Source of the DNA: Buttiauxella warmboldiae | Lineage (GTDB): Bacteria > Pseudomonadota > Gammaproteobacteria > Enterobacterales > Enterobacteriaceae | DNA: 40,944 nucleotides | Assembly (NCBI RefSeq): GCF_003818135.1 | Contig: NZ_RPOH01000086.1 | Location: forward strand, 1 to 40,944 | Reading direction: 5' to 3' | Shown: piece by piece, positions 29,296 through 39,145 of the stretch | Position numbering within the stretch: position 1 is the stretch's first letter | Layout of the letters: every line of letters begins with the position of its first letter | Notes under the pieces: generated by a model | What the model was told of the DNA's origin: nothing | What the model saw: only the letters and a program-made list of their open reading frames with translations | Databases searched by the model: none | Translations under genes and position numbers: made by a program

Positions 29296-29316
29296 AGTTA
29301 ATCCCGCCTGATGGGT

Positions 29317-29336
29317 TACTGTATGAATGTACAGTA
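29317..29336 (-). promoter_or_regulatory. LexA (SOS) box of sulA
   Basis: TACTGTATGAATGTACAGTA fits the 20-bp consensus TACTGTATATnnATACAGTA, with intact CTGT-N8-ACAG. Strong predicted SOS control. Confidence 0.95.
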
Positions 29337-29515
29337 ATGCCTGTCAGCACAAAGATCAATCTAAATTTCTGAAAGCATCTCGCAATTTCATCATGTAAAT
29401 CGACGGAAAGTAAGAATCTGATTGCCGCGGGGGAAGGGGTTACTTATTTTCGTATTACGGAGAGTGGTAATAAACCGGGATGATAATTTATGGCATGATA
29501 TTTAAGGATATATTC

Positions 29516-30130
29516 ATGAAAAAGAAATCTTACGCAAGGATTCACCAATCCAAAGAATATTTATCCCCGCTGGGTGAAATTAGCTGCCGCTCGCTGTTTG
29601 GTGGCTATAGTTTGATGGTTGAAAATGTCATCTTTGCCATGGTTTCAAAAGGGGAACTTTACCTGCGGGCATGTGAGGAAACAGAAGTCTATTTCGTTAA
29701 AAGAGCCGCACAGCCCCTGCTTTATACCAAGCGTGGGCGCACGATTAAGCTGAACTACTATCGTGTTGATGAGGGGCTGTGGAACGATCGGCAGCAGCTA
29801 TTACAACTTTCAATGGGGACGCTGTTTAGCGCCCGTCGCGAAAAATCCCGGCAGAAAGCCCAGAAGAGGCTGAAAGATTTACCCAATCTGACCCATAACC
29901 TGGAAATTATGCTGTGGGAAGCGGGGATTGATAATGTGCGCACGCTTCAGGCGTTTGGTGCAAAACGGACCTGGATAAAACTAAAAAGCATGAAAAAAGG
30001 ACTTGGTGTACAGGTATTACTGGCGTTGGCCGGTGCCATTTACGGCATTCACGAAGCGGCGCTCCCGGCGGCAATGCGCCAGGAGTTAGTTGAGTGGGGA
30101 CACCTTTACGAACAGCGGCACAGACGTTAA
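29516..30130 (+). CDS. sxy: Competence regulator Sxy (TfoX family)
   Basis: Co-activator that lets CRP act at CRP-S promoters of competence-type genes. 204 residues from the ATG at 29516 (MKKKSYARIHQSKEYL), preceded by AAGGA at good spacing; an in-frame ATG at 29480 would add 12 residues and is less likely. N-terminal TfoX domain with SLFGGYSLMVENVIFAMVSKGELYLRACEE-like features; C-terminal helix-hairpin-type domain (LPNLTHNLEIMLWEAGI, ALAGAIYGIHEAALP). It is more diverged from E. coli than its neighbours. Stop overlaps yccS. Confidence 0.93.
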   Translation: MKKKSYARIHQSKEYLSPLGEISCRSLFGGYSLMVENVIFAMVSKGELYLRACEETEVYFVKRAAQPLLYTKRGRTIKLNYYRVDEGLWNDRQQLLQLSMGTLFSARREKSRQKAQKRLKDLPNLTHNLEIMLWEAGIDNVRTLQAFGAKRTWIKLKSMKKGLGVQVLLALAGAIYGIHEAALPAAMRQELVEWGHLYEQRHRR

Positions 30131-32262
30131 TCGTGCTGTTGTGATACGAGTTGCTGGAGACGAGATATTTCTGGTAATAGCGCAACCAGCAGGCCAACCT
30201 GCTGAAGCACTAATGGCTCTTTAGTATCTGGTTGTGGTTCCAGCGTCGTTATCCTTTCAGACAAGCCCCGCAGCGCTTGTTGTACCCGCTCTTCATCTGC
30301 TGGCAAATGGTGAAGTGCATCATCGACATAGCACACGGCATCATCAAGCAGCAGCAGAATATCCTGGTTAGCGAGTTTTTCACGGTGCGCCCCTAACGCG
30401 GAGATATAGCTGTTGAAGGTGTGATTAAGGCATAACAAGCGAAATGCTGTTTCCCGCATCTCCACCGATACACGCGGTTCAGATGACATATTGGAGACGA
30501 CAGAAGCCAGCTCAGCATCTTTATTATGAGCATCCCGACGCGCAATTCGATACTCAAGACGGTTATCACGGCCCTGGTGGTATTGCTCAAGAATGGCATC
30601 CAGATAACGGCAGTTGGCGTTAAACGCGCGTTCCACCACTAATGGCAAGCGGCGGAAACGCCAGTCTGGCCAGATGAAACTGACGGCAGCCCAGGCTATA
30701 GCACACCCCATTAGCGTATCGAAGATACGCGGCATTGCGACCTCAAACCCTTCACCTAACAGGTTGAAACACAACAATACCAGCAGGGTAATAAACATCG
30801 TGGCGTGGGCATACTGCACGTTGCGAAAGGCAAAGAAGAGCACGCCGGTGATGACAATTAACACCAGTTGCCCCTCAATGGACGGTACGAAGTACAGCAC
30901 CGGAAGGCCTACAGCCACGCCCACCAGGGTCCCGATGATACGCAACGCTAAGCGGCGACGCGTGGCGCTGTAGTTAGGCTGGCAAACGAAAAGGCTGGTC
31001 AATAGTATCCAGTAGCCATGCTTTAGCCCGGTAAACTGAATAAATGCATAGCCGATGCACAAGACCACCGACATGCGCACCGCGTGGCGGAATAGGGCGG
31101 ATTCTGGCGTCAGGTTGCGTTTCAGCCGCTGCCAGATATCACCAAAGCCGGTTAGCCGATCGTCCAGCAGGCGGTTTTCAATCTCGTTTTGCGGTGCGGC
31201 AAGCGCTTGCTCTGATTCAATGGTGGCCAGCTGAGCATCGATGGCGCGCAAATTATTCACCAGGAAGCCCAGCGCTTTTAATTCGTCAGCCAGAGATGGG
31301 TCGGCTTTCAGTCTTTCAAGAGCGGCATCAAGATGGGTAAATGCACGTTCAAAGCGTGGATCGTGCTGATATTTCACGCGTAACAAAATCGAACGTGAAA
31401 GCTGCAAACAGGCCTGTGACTGCATGGTTAACAGACGCTGGAAGCGGAACATAATATCGCTGTAGCGAAACTTATCGCGCAGCGCCTGATACTGAATATG
31501 CGAGGAGCTGGCGCGCTCGTGAATATCCTGGGCGACAAAATAGTAATGCAGCGTGCGGCGCGTACCGCGCTGTCCGCGATCTCCACGCAGGCGCGTCAGT
31601 AGCGAGCCTTTGGTTTGATTGAGCGTGGTAACCAGCTGGCCATTCGCCATCGCCAGCTCAAGCATCGGTGCCTGGCTTTCTTCTTCTGTATCGGGATCGA
31701 ATAGCGTGGCTTTCACTTCCAGGTAACGCGCAAGGCTTTCATAACAGCGAGCCAGGTTATCCTGCAGCGGTCGGATTGGGAAAATAAGATGCCCGGCAAG
31801 CGTCAGCAAGTTGTACCAGATGGCGCCCGTCAGCAGCAGGATGGGCTGTTGATACCAGTGGTGGTACAAAGAAATGCCCAGCATGGTGTAGATAGCGATA
31901 AGCAGCGCGCCAAAGGCGATGGTTGCATAGCGCTGGCCTAACCCCCCCAGCAGAATAAAACCGCTGGTGGAAATCATCAGCCCGATACCAAACAGCACCG
32001 GCCACGGGAACAACAATTCCACGGATGCAGAAGCGATAAAAAAGCTCACCAGGGTAATCAGCAGATTACGTATGCGCCCGGTTAGTCTGTCATCTAAATC
32101 TGCAAGCGCTGCCGCAACCACCCCCAGGGTCAGTGGGATGGTGAGCTTGACCTCCCCCAGCCACCAGGGAAGGGCTGCGGTGCCCGTCAGCGCAATAAAA
32201 ATGCGCAAGTTATACAGCCAGCTGCTGTTCCAGGTATAGCGACGCAGAATTGGGCTAAGCAT
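30127..32262 (-). CDS. yccS: Inner-membrane protein YccS (FUSC family)
   Basis: Putative efflux-type membrane protein of the fusaric-acid-resistance/YccS-YhfK family; substrate unknown. 711 residues (slightly shorter than the roughly 717-720 of E. coli). A block of N-terminal membrane helices (about 15-165) is followed by a soluble region, a second membrane block (about 390-510, HAVRMSVVLCIGYAFIQF onward) and a soluble C-terminus. FVCQPNYSATRRRLALRIIG is the family motif. It lies 18 nt after yccF on the same strand, so probably one operon. Confidence 0.93.
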   Translation of the reverse strand: MLSPILRRYTWNSSWLYNLRIFIALTGTAALPWWLGEVKLTIPLTLGVVAAALADLDDRLTGRIRNLLITLVSFFIASASVELLFPWPVLFGIGLMISTSGFILLGGLGQRYATIAFGALLIAIYTMLGISLYHHWYQQPILLLTGAIWYNLLTLAGHLIFPIRPLQDNLARCYESLARYLEVKATLFDPDTEEESQAPMLELAMANGQLVTTLNQTKGSLLTRLRGDRGQRGTRRTLHYYFVAQDIHERASSSHIQYQALRDKFRYSDIMFRFQRLLTMQSQACLQLSRSILLRVKYQHDPRFERAFTHLDAALERLKADPSLADELKALGFLVNNLRAIDAQLATIESEQALAAPQNEIENRLLDDRLTGFGDIWQRLKRNLTPESALFRHAVRMSVVLCIGYAFIQFTGLKHGYWILLTSLFVCQPNYSATRRRLALRIIGTLVGVAVGLPVLYFVPSIEGQLVLIVITGVLFFAFRNVQYAHATMFITLLVLLCFNLLGEGFEVAMPRIFDTLMGCAIAWAAVSFIWPDWRFRRLPLVVERAFNANCRYLDAILEQYHQGRDNRLEYRIARRDAHNKDAELASVVSNMSSEPRVSVEMRETAFRLLCLNHTFNSYISALGAHREKLANQDILLLLDDAVCYVDDALHHLPADEERVQQALRGLSERITTLEPQPDTKEPLVLQQVGLLVALLPEISRLQQLVSQQHD

Positions 32263-32280
32263 TAATACTCACTATTGTTA

Positions 32281-32733
32281 TCAGAATGACTGGAAGCGGC
32301 GGCGTGCGTTCGCTTCGCGCGCTGCCTGCGCTATTTCAACCGCAACGACGCGACGGCCAACGGGCCACAGCGCGATAGCCGCAATCTTGAAGTTAGCGAT
32401 GCCGACAGGAATACCGATAATCGTGATGCATTGCGCAATCCCGGTGCCGATGTGCAGCAAACAAAGCCACCAGCCGAAAAATATCAGCCACAGGATATTG
32501 AGCAGCGTACCGCCAGTATTCATAAGGGCGCTTTTGCTTTGCGGGTTGAGTTCATCAACATGAATAGCTTCGTTGCCGTAGGGCAGCAGCGAGAGTTTGG
32601 TTATCTCCCAGCAGGATCGAGTCAGCGGAAGCGTGAAAATAAAAATGATACTGACAAGCGTGGCCAGCAGCCAGGCCAGGGTGGTGAGAAAGCCCCCCAG
32701 CACAAAATTCAAGATATTAAGGACCGTACGCAT
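32281..32733 (-). CDS. yccF: Inner-membrane protein YccF
   Basis: Small membrane protein with two YccF domains; function unknown. 150 residues from the ATG at 32733 (MRTVLNILNFVLGG), the family start, preceded by AAGAG. The frame upstream to 32838 lacks support. Hydrophobic segments: FVLGGFLTTLAWLLATLVSIIFIF, IFFGWWLCLLHIGTGIAQ-type, and IIGIPVGIANFKIAAIALWP-type. It precedes yccS. Confidence 0.93.
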   Translation of the reverse strand: MRTVLNILNFVLGGFLTTLAWLLATLVSIIFIFTLPLTRSCWEITKLSLLPYGNEAIHVDELNPQSKSALMNTGGTLLNILWLIFFGWWLCLLHIGTGIAQCITIIGIPVGIANFKIAAIALWPVGRRVVAVEIAQAAREANARRRFQSF

Positions 32734-32864
32734 AATCGCTCTTCGTGGGTTTAAATATAGATAAATGAATAACCACAATAATTGTAACGCGTTTTTACTC
32801 TGGAGCGTCATTCCTTCGAGGGGTAAACTTAACCTCAACCCATTTTTGGATCAGGCACAGCGTA

Positions 32865-34919
32865 ATGGAATTGAAAGCGACCTCCCTTGGCAAACATTTA
32901 GCACAACATCCTTACAATCGCGTGAGATTGCTGACGGCGGGCGTAGAGGTTAAGGGCGATCGTCATGAATACCTTATTCCATTCAATCAGTTAATAGCAA
33001 TTAATTGTAAGCGTGGACTGGTGTGGGGCGAGCTGGAGTTTGTGCTGCCGGATGACAAAGTGGTGCGACTGCACGGCACGGAATGGAGTGAAACGCAGCG
33101 CTTCTACCAACATCTTGATGAGCTATGGCAGAAGTGGAGCGCCGAGATGAGCGAGGTGGCGGCTCAGGTACTGCACCAGCAATATGGCGAAATAATGCGC
33201 CAGCTTCAGCAAGAGAAATGGTTCAAACGTAGCGATATGAAAGCGTTACAACAAAACCTTAGCGCAGCTTTTTCCGCACTACCCCTGCCTCAGGCCCGTC
33301 TTGAAGCTTTTGATCATTGCCGTGAGGTCTGGTTACAGTGCAAAGCCTGGCTTGAACAAGGTGAGGCGCGCAGGCACCAGCGTAATAGCGCTTTTGCTAA
33401 TCATATGCTGGAAAAATACGCTGATTTTTTCCAGCAAGTTGAGAGCTCACCGCTTAACCCTTCTCAGGCTCGTGCCGTGGTCAACGGTGAGGATTCGCTG
33501 TTAGTTCTGGCTGGCGCGGGAAGCGGCAAAACTTCCGTTCTGGTGGCGCGGGCAGGGTGGTTACTGCAGCGTGGCGAAGCCAGTGAAGAACAAATCTTGC
33601 TGCTGGCATTCGGGCGTAAAGCCGCGCAGGAGATGGATGCTCGCATCGCTGAGCGCCTGCATACGGATGCCATTTCTACCCGTACGTTCCATGCCCTGGC
33701 GCTCCATATCATTCAGCAGGGAAGCAAAAAAGCGCCGCGGGTGAGCGAACTGGAATCCGATACCGGCGCTCGCCAGCGGTTGCTTATCGACAGCTGGCAG
33801 CAGCAGTGTCGTGAGAAAAAAGCGCAGGCGAAAGGCTGGCGCGACTGGCTGCGTGACGAGCTGCAATGGGAAGTGCCGGAAGGTGAATACTGGCAAGATG
33901 AGCGATTAGCTAAACGTCTGGCAAGCCGCCTCGATCGCTGGCTGGGGCTAATGCGCATGCATGGCGGCTCGCAGGCTGAAATGATTGACTCCGCTCCGAT
34001 CGAGATCCGCGATCTGTTTGCAAAGCGCGTTAAGTTAATGGCTCCGTTACTTAAAGCCTGGAAAAGCGCGCTCAAGGCCGAAGAGGCCGTCGATTTCTCA
34101 GGCCTGATTCATCAGGCCATCAATGTGCTGGAAAAAGGGCGCTTTATCAGCCCCTGGAAACATATTCTGGTGGATGAGTTTCAGGATATTTCACCGCAGC
34201 GGGCCGCGCTGCTGGCGGCGCTGCGCCGACAAAACTCACAAACTTCACTCTATGCCGTGGGCGATGACTGGCAGGCAATTTATCGTTTCAGCGGTGCTGA
34301 AATGACATTGACCACTGCCTTTGCGCACCACTTCGGCGCTGCTGACCAGTGTGCTCTGGACACCACCTATCGCTTTAACGATCGCATTGGTGAAATTGCT
34401 AACCGTTTTGTGCAACAGAACCCACACCAGCTTGCCAAACCGCTGAATAGTCTTTCAAAAGGCGATAAAAAAGCCGTGACGTTGCTGGCTGATGACCAGC
34501 TCGAAGCGCTGCTGGATAAGATGAGCGGCTATGTGCAGCCGCAGCAGCGGATCCTGGTGCTTGCGCGTTATCACCATTTACGCCCATCGATACTGGAAAA
34601 GGCCGCGACGCGCTGGCCAAAACTGGCCATCGATTTCATGACTATTCATGCCAGCAAAGGGCAACAGGCTGATTACGTTGTGGTGCTGGGATTGCAGCAG
34701 GGCAAAGATGGTTTCCCGGCGGTGGCGCGGGAATCGGTAATGGAAGCGGCATTGTTACCGCAGCCGGAAGAGTATCCTGACGCTGAAGAGCGGCGCTTAC
34801 TGTATGTGGCGATGACGCGGGCTCGCCACCGCGTCTGGCTATTGTTCAACAAACAGGAACCTTCCCGCTTTGTCGATATCCTGAAACACCTTGGCGTGCC
34901 CGCAGCAAACCGGCCGTAA
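32865..34919 (+). CDS. helD: DNA helicase IV
   Basis: Superfamily I 3'-5' DNA helicase related to UvrD/Rep, with a role in recombination. 684 residues, equal to E. coli HelD. Walker A AGAGSGKTS with Lys222; motif II LVDEFQDIS; motif III GDDWQAIYRFSG; motif V TIHASKGQQADYVV; motif VI YVAMTRARHR. An N-terminal extension of about 200 residues precedes the helicase core. The SD is weak. Its stop abuts the convergent mgsA stop with no spacer. Confidence 0.97.
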   Translation: MELKATSLGKHLAQHPYNRVRLLTAGVEVKGDRHEYLIPFNQLIAINCKRGLVWGELEFVLPDDKVVRLHGTEWSETQRFYQHLDELWQKWSAEMSEVAAQVLHQQYGEIMRQLQQEKWFKRSDMKALQQNLSAAFSALPLPQARLEAFDHCREVWLQCKAWLEQGEARRHQRNSAFANHMLEKYADFFQQVESSPLNPSQARAVVNGEDSLLVLAGAGSGKTSVLVARAGWLLQRGEASEEQILLLAFGRKAAQEMDARIAERLHTDAISTRTFHALALHIIQQGSKKAPRVSELESDTGARQRLLIDSWQQQCREKKAQAKGWRDWLRDELQWEVPEGEYWQDERLAKRLASRLDRWLGLMRMHGGSQAEMIDSAPIEIRDLFAKRVKLMAPLLKAWKSALKAEEAVDFSGLIHQAINVLEKGRFISPWKHILVDEFQDISPQRAALLAALRRQNSQTSLYAVGDDWQAIYRFSGAEMTLTTAFAHHFGAADQCALDTTYRFNDRIGEIANRFVQQNPHQLAKPLNSLSKGDKKAVTLLADDQLEALLDKMSGYVQPQQRILVLARYHHLRPSILEKAATRWPKLAIDFMTIHASKGQQADYVVVLGLQQGKDGFPAVARESVMEAALLPQPEEYPDAEERRLLYVAMTRARHRVWLLFNKQEPSRFVDILKHLGVPAANRP

Positions 34920-35378
34920 TTACTTGAGTCGTTCTGCCAGATAGCGCACGTAATCCGGGATCAGGATTTCCACTGGCCGATCAAAGCCCGGCGACTGAAT
35001 AATAAAATCGGCGGTTGAGAGGTTGGTAGCAACCGGAATGTTCCACACGGTGGCAAGGCGCAGCAGCGCTTTAACGTCTGGATCGTGTGGAACGGCATTC
35101 AGCGGGTCCCAGAAGAAAATCAGCACGTCAATTTTACCTTCAGAAATCAACGCGCCGACCTGCTGGTCACCGCCCATCGGGCCGCTCAGCATGGCATTAA
35201 CATCAAGACCGCTGCCGCGCTCGATGAGATTTCCGGTCGTGCCGGTGGCATACAGTACATGATGAGCCAGAATCGCTTTATGACGCTCGACCCATTTCAG
35301 CAGCGCGTCTTTGCAGTGGTCATGCGCAACCAGCGCAATATGTTTCTGTGCCGCCAGGGTGCGGGAGGTTAATTCCAT
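34920..35378 (-). CDS. mgsA: Methylglyoxal synthase
   Basis: Converts dihydroxyacetone phosphate to methylglyoxal and phosphate, a glycolytic bypass that relieves sugar-phosphate stress. 152 residues, the same as E. coli. Catalytic Asp71 ([10 protein letters not shown]), His98 and Asp101 (AVPHDPD) and the phosphate-binding TGTTGN are all present. Own promoter expected in 35379-35470. The 3' end touches helD. Confidence 0.97.
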   Translation of the reverse strand: MELTSRTLAAQKHIALVAHDHCKDALLKWVERHKAILAHHVLYATGTTGNLIERGSGLDVNAMLSGPMGGDQQVGALISEGKIDVLIFFWDPLNAVPHDPDVKALLRLATVWNIPVATNLSTADFIIQSPGFDRPVEILIPDYVRYLAERLK

Positions 35379-35474
35379 GAGTTTTTCCTGAGTGATTTAT
35401 CCTGGCTACAGCTTACTGGAAGCTACTGATGCTGCAAGAGAAGGGTTTTAAAAATGAGGGATTTCGGAGGCAAT

Positions 35475-36134
35475 TTATTGCACGGGGCGATCTTTTACCC
35501 ACTGTAAGAAACGCTCGCGGGTGGGTTGGTCTGCCTGTAAAAACCAATATCTCAGGCGCTGCTCGGCTAAGGTATCGGACTGGGGGGCATCGAGTTCAGA
35601 TGTTTTTGAAAGTAGCTCACTATCATCAGCCATCATGGTTGCGAAGCCCTTTACCGCTGCAGTTTTGCCTGATCTGTTGTAATGCTGAGTATCGCGTTCG
35701 TAGTCAACTCCCCTGGCAGTGGCCTTCACCGGCAGGATATCAACCTGCAACGGAATCAGCGTCGCCTCGCCATCCAGCAGTTGAATACGGGGAGCCTGGT
35801 CAAACGCATTGCTTTCCCTATCGTTTTCAATACGCGGCAGATTAAAATTGACCAGGCTGACTTTTTTCGTATCGAAACTCACCACTAAAGGAGGGGAGAT
35901 ATAAAGGCGCTGTTCACGCGTACCGCTGCGAATATTTTTTTCCACGCGAAACACTAATTGGTGCGGGCCATTATCCAGCTCAAGGCTATCCGCCCCGCGA
36001 AGTAACGAACTGGACACTTTTTTGCCATCCAGCACCAGCAAATCAATATCTGTGGACAGACGCAGGGTGGTTGCCCAGGATTGAGACGGCAACACAGAGG
36101 CCCAGCATAGTGCGATCAACAACGCGCTTCTCAT
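35475..36134 (-). CDS. yccT: Periplasmic DUF2057 protein YccT (CsgI-like)
   Basis: Secreted protein of the DUF2057 family. The E. coli homologue has been reported to inhibit curli subunit polymerisation (CsgI). 219 residues. Signal peptide of about 21 residues ending QSWA before [19 protein letters not shown]. The conserved block [26 protein letters not shown] is strongly like E. coli. It stands alone between mgsA and yccU. Confidence 0.9.
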   Translation of the reverse strand: MRSALLIALCWASVLPSQSWATTLRLSTDIDLLVLDGKKVSSSLLRGADSLELDNGPHQLVFRVEKNIRSGTREQRLYISPPLVVSFDTKKVSLVNFNLPRIENDRESNAFDQAPRIQLLDGEATLIPLQVDILPVKATARGVDYERDTQHYNRSGKTAAVKGFATMMADDSELLSKTSELDAPQSDTLAEQRLRYWFLQADQPTRERFLQWVKDRPVQ

Positions 36135-36319
36135 TATTCACTCCTGCCTGGGAAATAGAACCAACTCTTATCTGAATGTATCAAAACTTTTCATCATAGC
36201 TGTTTATTAACATATAGACATATTCCCGGGGATTGCTCTACTACCAGGGTATGGGAAAGATGGTGAGTCCGTAAGGGATGGCTTACACTTTTGGTGACTG
36301 AGTCCCGGCGGAGAGAGTG

Positions 36320-36733
36320 ATGAAACAGGCAGATATCGAAACAATTCTGAAACAGACCCGAACCATTGCGCTGGTGGGAGCCAGTGACAAACCCGATCGC
36401 CCCAGCTACCGGGTAATGGCTTACCTGCTGGATCAGGGATATGAAGTGATCCCGGTTGCGCCCAAAGTAGCCGGTAAGACGCTGTTAGGGCAGCAAGGCT
36501 ATGGCGCACTCGCCGATATTCCGCAGAAAGTGGATATGGTCGACGTGTTCAGAAATTCAGAGGCGGTGTGGGAAGTGGCGCAGGAAGCCATCGCTATCGG
36601 CGCAAAAACATTATGGATGCAGCTGGGTGTGATTAACGAACAAGCCGCCGTCCTTGCGCAGGATGCGGGATTAAACGTGGTGATGGATAAGTGCCCGGCG
36701 ATTGAAATTCCAAGGCTGGGTCTGGCTAAATAA
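36320..36733 (+). CDS. yccU: CoA-binding domain protein YccU
   Basis: Small cytosolic Rossmann-fold protein of the CoA-binding family; biochemical role unknown. 137 residues from the ATG at 36320, equal to E. coli; a GTG directly before it would add one Met. The nucleotide loop [18 protein letters not shown] (about 15-32) and [37 protein letters not shown] and [12 protein letters not shown] are conserved. SD GGAGAGA. Terminator immediately downstream. Confidence 0.93.
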   Translation: MKQADIETILKQTRTIALVGASDKPDRPSYRVMAYLLDQGYEVIPVAPKVAGKTLLGQQGYGALADIPQKVDMVDVFRNSEAVWEVAQEAIAIGAKTLWMQLGVINEQAAVLAQDAGLNVVMDKCPAIEIPRLGLAK

Positions 36734-36736
36734 TAA

Positions 36737-36768
36737 AAAACCCCGCAGTTTGGCCTCCGCGGGGTTTT
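36737..36768. terminator. Bidirectional terminator between yccU and hspQ
   Basis: 10-bp perfect stem AAAACCCCGC (36737-36746) and GCGGGGTTTT (36759-36768), with a 12-nt loop and A/T runs on both flanks. It serves both convergent genes. Confidence 0.88.
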
Positions 36769-36770
36769 CG

Positions 36771-37088
36771 CTAATTACGCAGGCGAGGAGCCTGCAGCTG
36801 CTGCCGTATTGAAGCCGCAAGTTCATCCATCGAGGGGTGTTCAGGATGCTCATCTTGTGACTCCCCACTGAGCTGGGCCTCAGCAAGATAGGTATGCACC
36901 GCCTGGCCATCATCATCTTCCATGACCACATGATACCAGGGCGCGCTACGGAGGGCATCGTTGCCGGCCAGTTCATCTTCCGCCGGTTCGTCGAGGGAAT
37001 ATTCGGGATCGATATCGACCACTACCCCCAGATAACCAAGCAAAGAGTGCCTGACTTGCTGGCCAATGCCGAATTTGCTGGCAATCAT
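36771..37088 (-). CDS. hspQ: Heat shock protein HspQ
   Basis: Small hemimethylated-DNA-binding/YccV-type protein that affects DnaA stability and acts as a Lon specificity enhancer in related bacteria. 105 residues from the ATG at 37088 ([21 protein letters not shown]), with a near-perfect SD AGGAGGTGACT; the frame upstream to 37118 is leader. C-terminus PRLRN as in E. coli. A sigma-32-type promoter lies just upstream. Confidence 0.96.
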   Translation of the reverse strand: MIASKFGIGQQVRHSLLGYLGVVVDIDPEYSLDEPAEDELAGNDALRSAPWYHVVMEDDDGQAVHTYLAEAQLSGESQDEHPEHPSMDELAASIRQQLQAPRLRN

Positions 37089-37120
37089 AGTCACCTCCTG
37101 AGAAACATTATCTGCCAAAA

Positions 37121-37148
37121 ATATGCGGGCAACATTCCCTTTTTCAAG
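37121..37148 (-). promoter_or_regulatory. Sigma-32 (RpoH) promoter of hspQ
   Basis: Minus strand CTTGAAA (37148-37142), a 12-bp spacer and CCCGCATAT (37129-37121) fit the heat-shock consensus CTTGAAA / CCCCATnT with one extra G. It starts directly after the rlmI stop codon. Confidence 0.75.
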
Positions 37149-38339
37149 CTACATGACGCGACAGGCAAACCCTTTCAGATACAGCCCTTCCGGGTAGGTG
37201 GCGATCACCGGGTGATCGGCGGCCTGACGGAACTGTTCTATAAATTGTACATCACGCCCGGCGTCTACGGCAGCATCAGCAATGATTTTCTGGAATAAAT
37301 CCGTGGTCATCAGCCCCGAGCAGGAGAAGGTCATCAGAATGCCGCCCGGGTTCAACAGCTGAATGGCCAGCATATTAATATCTTTATAGCCACGGCAAGC
37401 GCCCATTAATTGGCTCTTGTTTTCGACGAATTTCGGTGGGTCCATCACGATAACGTCGAACTTCTCACCCTGGTCGCGGTATTTGCGCAGCAGTTTAAAC
37501 ACGTCGTCGCGCAGGAACGCAGCTTTGCTGAGATCGAGTTTATTCAGCTCAACGTTTTGTTTCGCCACATTGAGAGCATCCTGGGAGGTATCTACGCTGA
37601 CAACCTGGCTACAGCCGCCCATCAACGCAGAAACCGCAAAGCCGCCGGTATAAGAGAAGCAGTTCAGCACACGCTTATCTTTCACATACTGGCGCGTGGC
37701 AAAACGGCTGTCGCGCTGGTCAAGGTAATAACCGGTTTTGTGGCCGCCTTTAATGTCGACCAGCAATTTCATGCCGTGCTCTTCAATTGGCAGCAGATCT
37801 GGTGGCAACTCGCCGCTGACGGGGCCTTGTGTGAGTTCCATGCCTTCTTTCTTGCGCACCGCGACGTCCGAACGGTCGTAAATAGCGCATTCCGGGTAAA
37901 GGCTTTGTAAGGCCGCAACCAGCGCTGGACGTTGGTATTCTGCGCCCGCTGAAAGTAATTGCAGCACTAAAAAATTACCGAAACGATCAATCGTCACGCC
38001 TGGCAGGCCATCAGATTCGCCCGCGATCAGGCGGTAGCTGTCCAGCCCATCACGAGCGGCCAGCCATTCACGCCATTGCTGCGCCTGCTGTAAACGACGA
38101 GTGAAAAATTCGCTATCGATGCTTTCATTAGGGTCGAACGTCCAGACGCGGGCACGGATTTGCGACGACGGCGAATATGCCGCGCGGGCCAGCCATTTCC
38201 CCTGGCTATCGACAACATCGATGGTTTCCCCGAGATTGGCTTTGCCTTCCATGCGTGCAACAGCGCCAGAAAATACCCACGGATGGCGGCGCAATAAAGA
38301 TTTTTCGCGCCCTTTGGTTAACACTAAACGTACACTCAT
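37149..38339 (-). CDS. rlmI: 23S rRNA m5C1962 methyltransferase
   Basis: SAM-dependent enzyme that methylates C1962 of 23S rRNA (formerly YccW). 396 residues. N-terminal PUA domain (about 1-75, [23 protein letters not shown]), an [24 protein letters not shown] linker typical of the family, then a Rossmann methyltransferase with [27 protein letters not shown] and the catalytic Cys in FSCSGLM. Divergent from acyP. hspQ follows on the same strand with its own promoter. Confidence 0.96.
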   Translation of the reverse strand: MSVRLVLTKGREKSLLRRHPWVFSGAVARMEGKANLGETIDVVDSQGKWLARAAYSPSSQIRARVWTFDPNESIDSEFFTRRLQQAQQWREWLAARDGLDSYRLIAGESDGLPGVTIDRFGNFLVLQLLSAGAEYQRPALVAALQSLYPECAIYDRSDVAVRKKEGMELTQGPVSGELPPDLLPIEEHGMKLLVDIKGGHKTGYYLDQRDSRFATRQYVKDKRVLNCFSYTGGFAVSALMGGCSQVVSVDTSQDALNVAKQNVELNKLDLSKAAFLRDDVFKLLRKYRDQGEKFDVIVMDPPKFVENKSQLMGACRGYKDINMLAIQLLNPGGILMTFSCSGLMTTDLFQKIIADAAVDAGRDVQFIEQFRQAADHPVIATYPEGLYLKGFACRVM

Positions 38340-38429
38340 AATTTACTATGCTTTCTTGCTAAGATTTGGGCGTCATTTTCCGGCTTACACCGGCTAAATG
38401 CAACGCAAGAACCCGAAACGGAGGAAGTT

Positions 38430-38711
38430 ATGGCCACAGTATGCACACTTGCCTGGGTCCACGGCCTGGTTCAGGGGGTTGGGTTTCGCTACAGCACCCA
38501 GCGTGAAGGGATAAAACTGGGGTTAACCGGTTATGCCCGCAATATGGATGACGGCAGCGTTGAGGTATTGGCCTGCGGTGAAGCGCAACAGGTTGAAAAG
38601 CTTGTCGCCTGGCTAAAAGCTGGCGGGCCACGCAGTGCCAGGGTTGATAAAGTGCTGACTGAACCTCATCAACCTGAGCGCCAATGGACAGACTTTAGTA
38701 TTCGCTACTAA
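38430..38711 (+). CDS. acyP: Acylphosphatase
   Basis: Hydrolyses acyl phosphates. 93 residues (E. coli YccX 92). The phosphate loop [12 protein letters not shown] has catalytic Arg20, and [13 protein letters not shown] has catalytic Asn38. SD CGGAGG precedes the ATG. Its TAA overlaps the tusE TAG on the other strand (38708-38711). Confidence 0.96.
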   Translation: MATVCTLAWVHGLVQGVGFRYSTQREGIKLGLTGYARNMDDGSVEVLACGEAQQVEKLVAWLKAGGPRSARVDKVLTEPHQPERQWTDFSIRY

Positions 38712-39040
38712 ATGCATTTCACCGGCTTTGGCAGGCCTGCAATTTTTGTCGCCTGCTTAGCCGGTCCTTTTGGGAACAAACGGTACAGATAGCGGCTGTT
38801 GCCTTTCTCCTCGCCGAATTTGTTTGCCATCGCTTTAACCAGCATGCGAATCGCCGGGGAAGTATTAAATTCCAGATAAAATTCGCGCACGAACCTCACC
38901 ACTTCCCAGTGTTCAACTGCAAGCGTAATGCCTTCATTCGCAGCGATAGCTTGTGCCAGCGGCTCGCTCCACTGCTGGCTATTTTTCAGATAACCATCAG
39001 CATCGGTTTCTATTTCTCGGCCTTCAAACATCAACATCAT
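38708..39040 (-). CDS. tusE: Sulfur-carrier protein TusE
   Basis: DsrC-like last carrier of the TusABCDE relay, which passes persulfide sulfur to MnmA for 2-thiouridine in tRNA. 110 residues from the first ATG (39040), which lies nine bases after GGAG. The second ATG (39037) would give 109 as in E. coli; either is possible. The conserved C-terminal Cys that carries sulfur is in [34 protein letters not shown] is near-identical to E. coli. Confidence 0.95.
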   Translation of the reverse strand: MMLMFEGREIETDADGYLKNSQQWSEPLAQAIAANEGITLAVEHWEVVRFVREFYLEFNTSPAIRMLVKAMANKFGEEKGNSRYLYRLFPKGPAKQATKIAGLPKPVKCI

Positions 39041-39100
39041 GATTCTTTGCTCCAGACAAACTGGCGGCAGTGTAACAAATTTTTGCGTGTCAGAAAAAAC

Positions 39101-39124
39101 AAAGCCCCGCGATAGCGAGGCTTT
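39101..39124 (-). terminator. Terminator of yccA
   Basis: AAAGCCCCGC (39101-39110) and GCGAGGCTTT (39115-39124), with one mismatch and a 4-nt loop. On the minus strand it is followed by GTTTTTTCTG. Confidence 0.82.
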
Positions 39125-39145
39125 GAAAAGCGGAGTTTTCGGCCA

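Noticed and set aside
29369-29384. CRP-S site upstream of sxy
   Set aside because: Only the right half TCGCA fits; the left half CTGAA does not match TGCGA.
30614-30973. Antisense open frame of 119 codons inside yccS
   Set aside because: A shadow of the yccS coding strand with low-complexity composition and no leader.
32281-32838. Longer start for yccF (185 codons)
   Set aside because: The family starts MRTVLNILNF at 32733; the extension reads through leader sequence with no SD.
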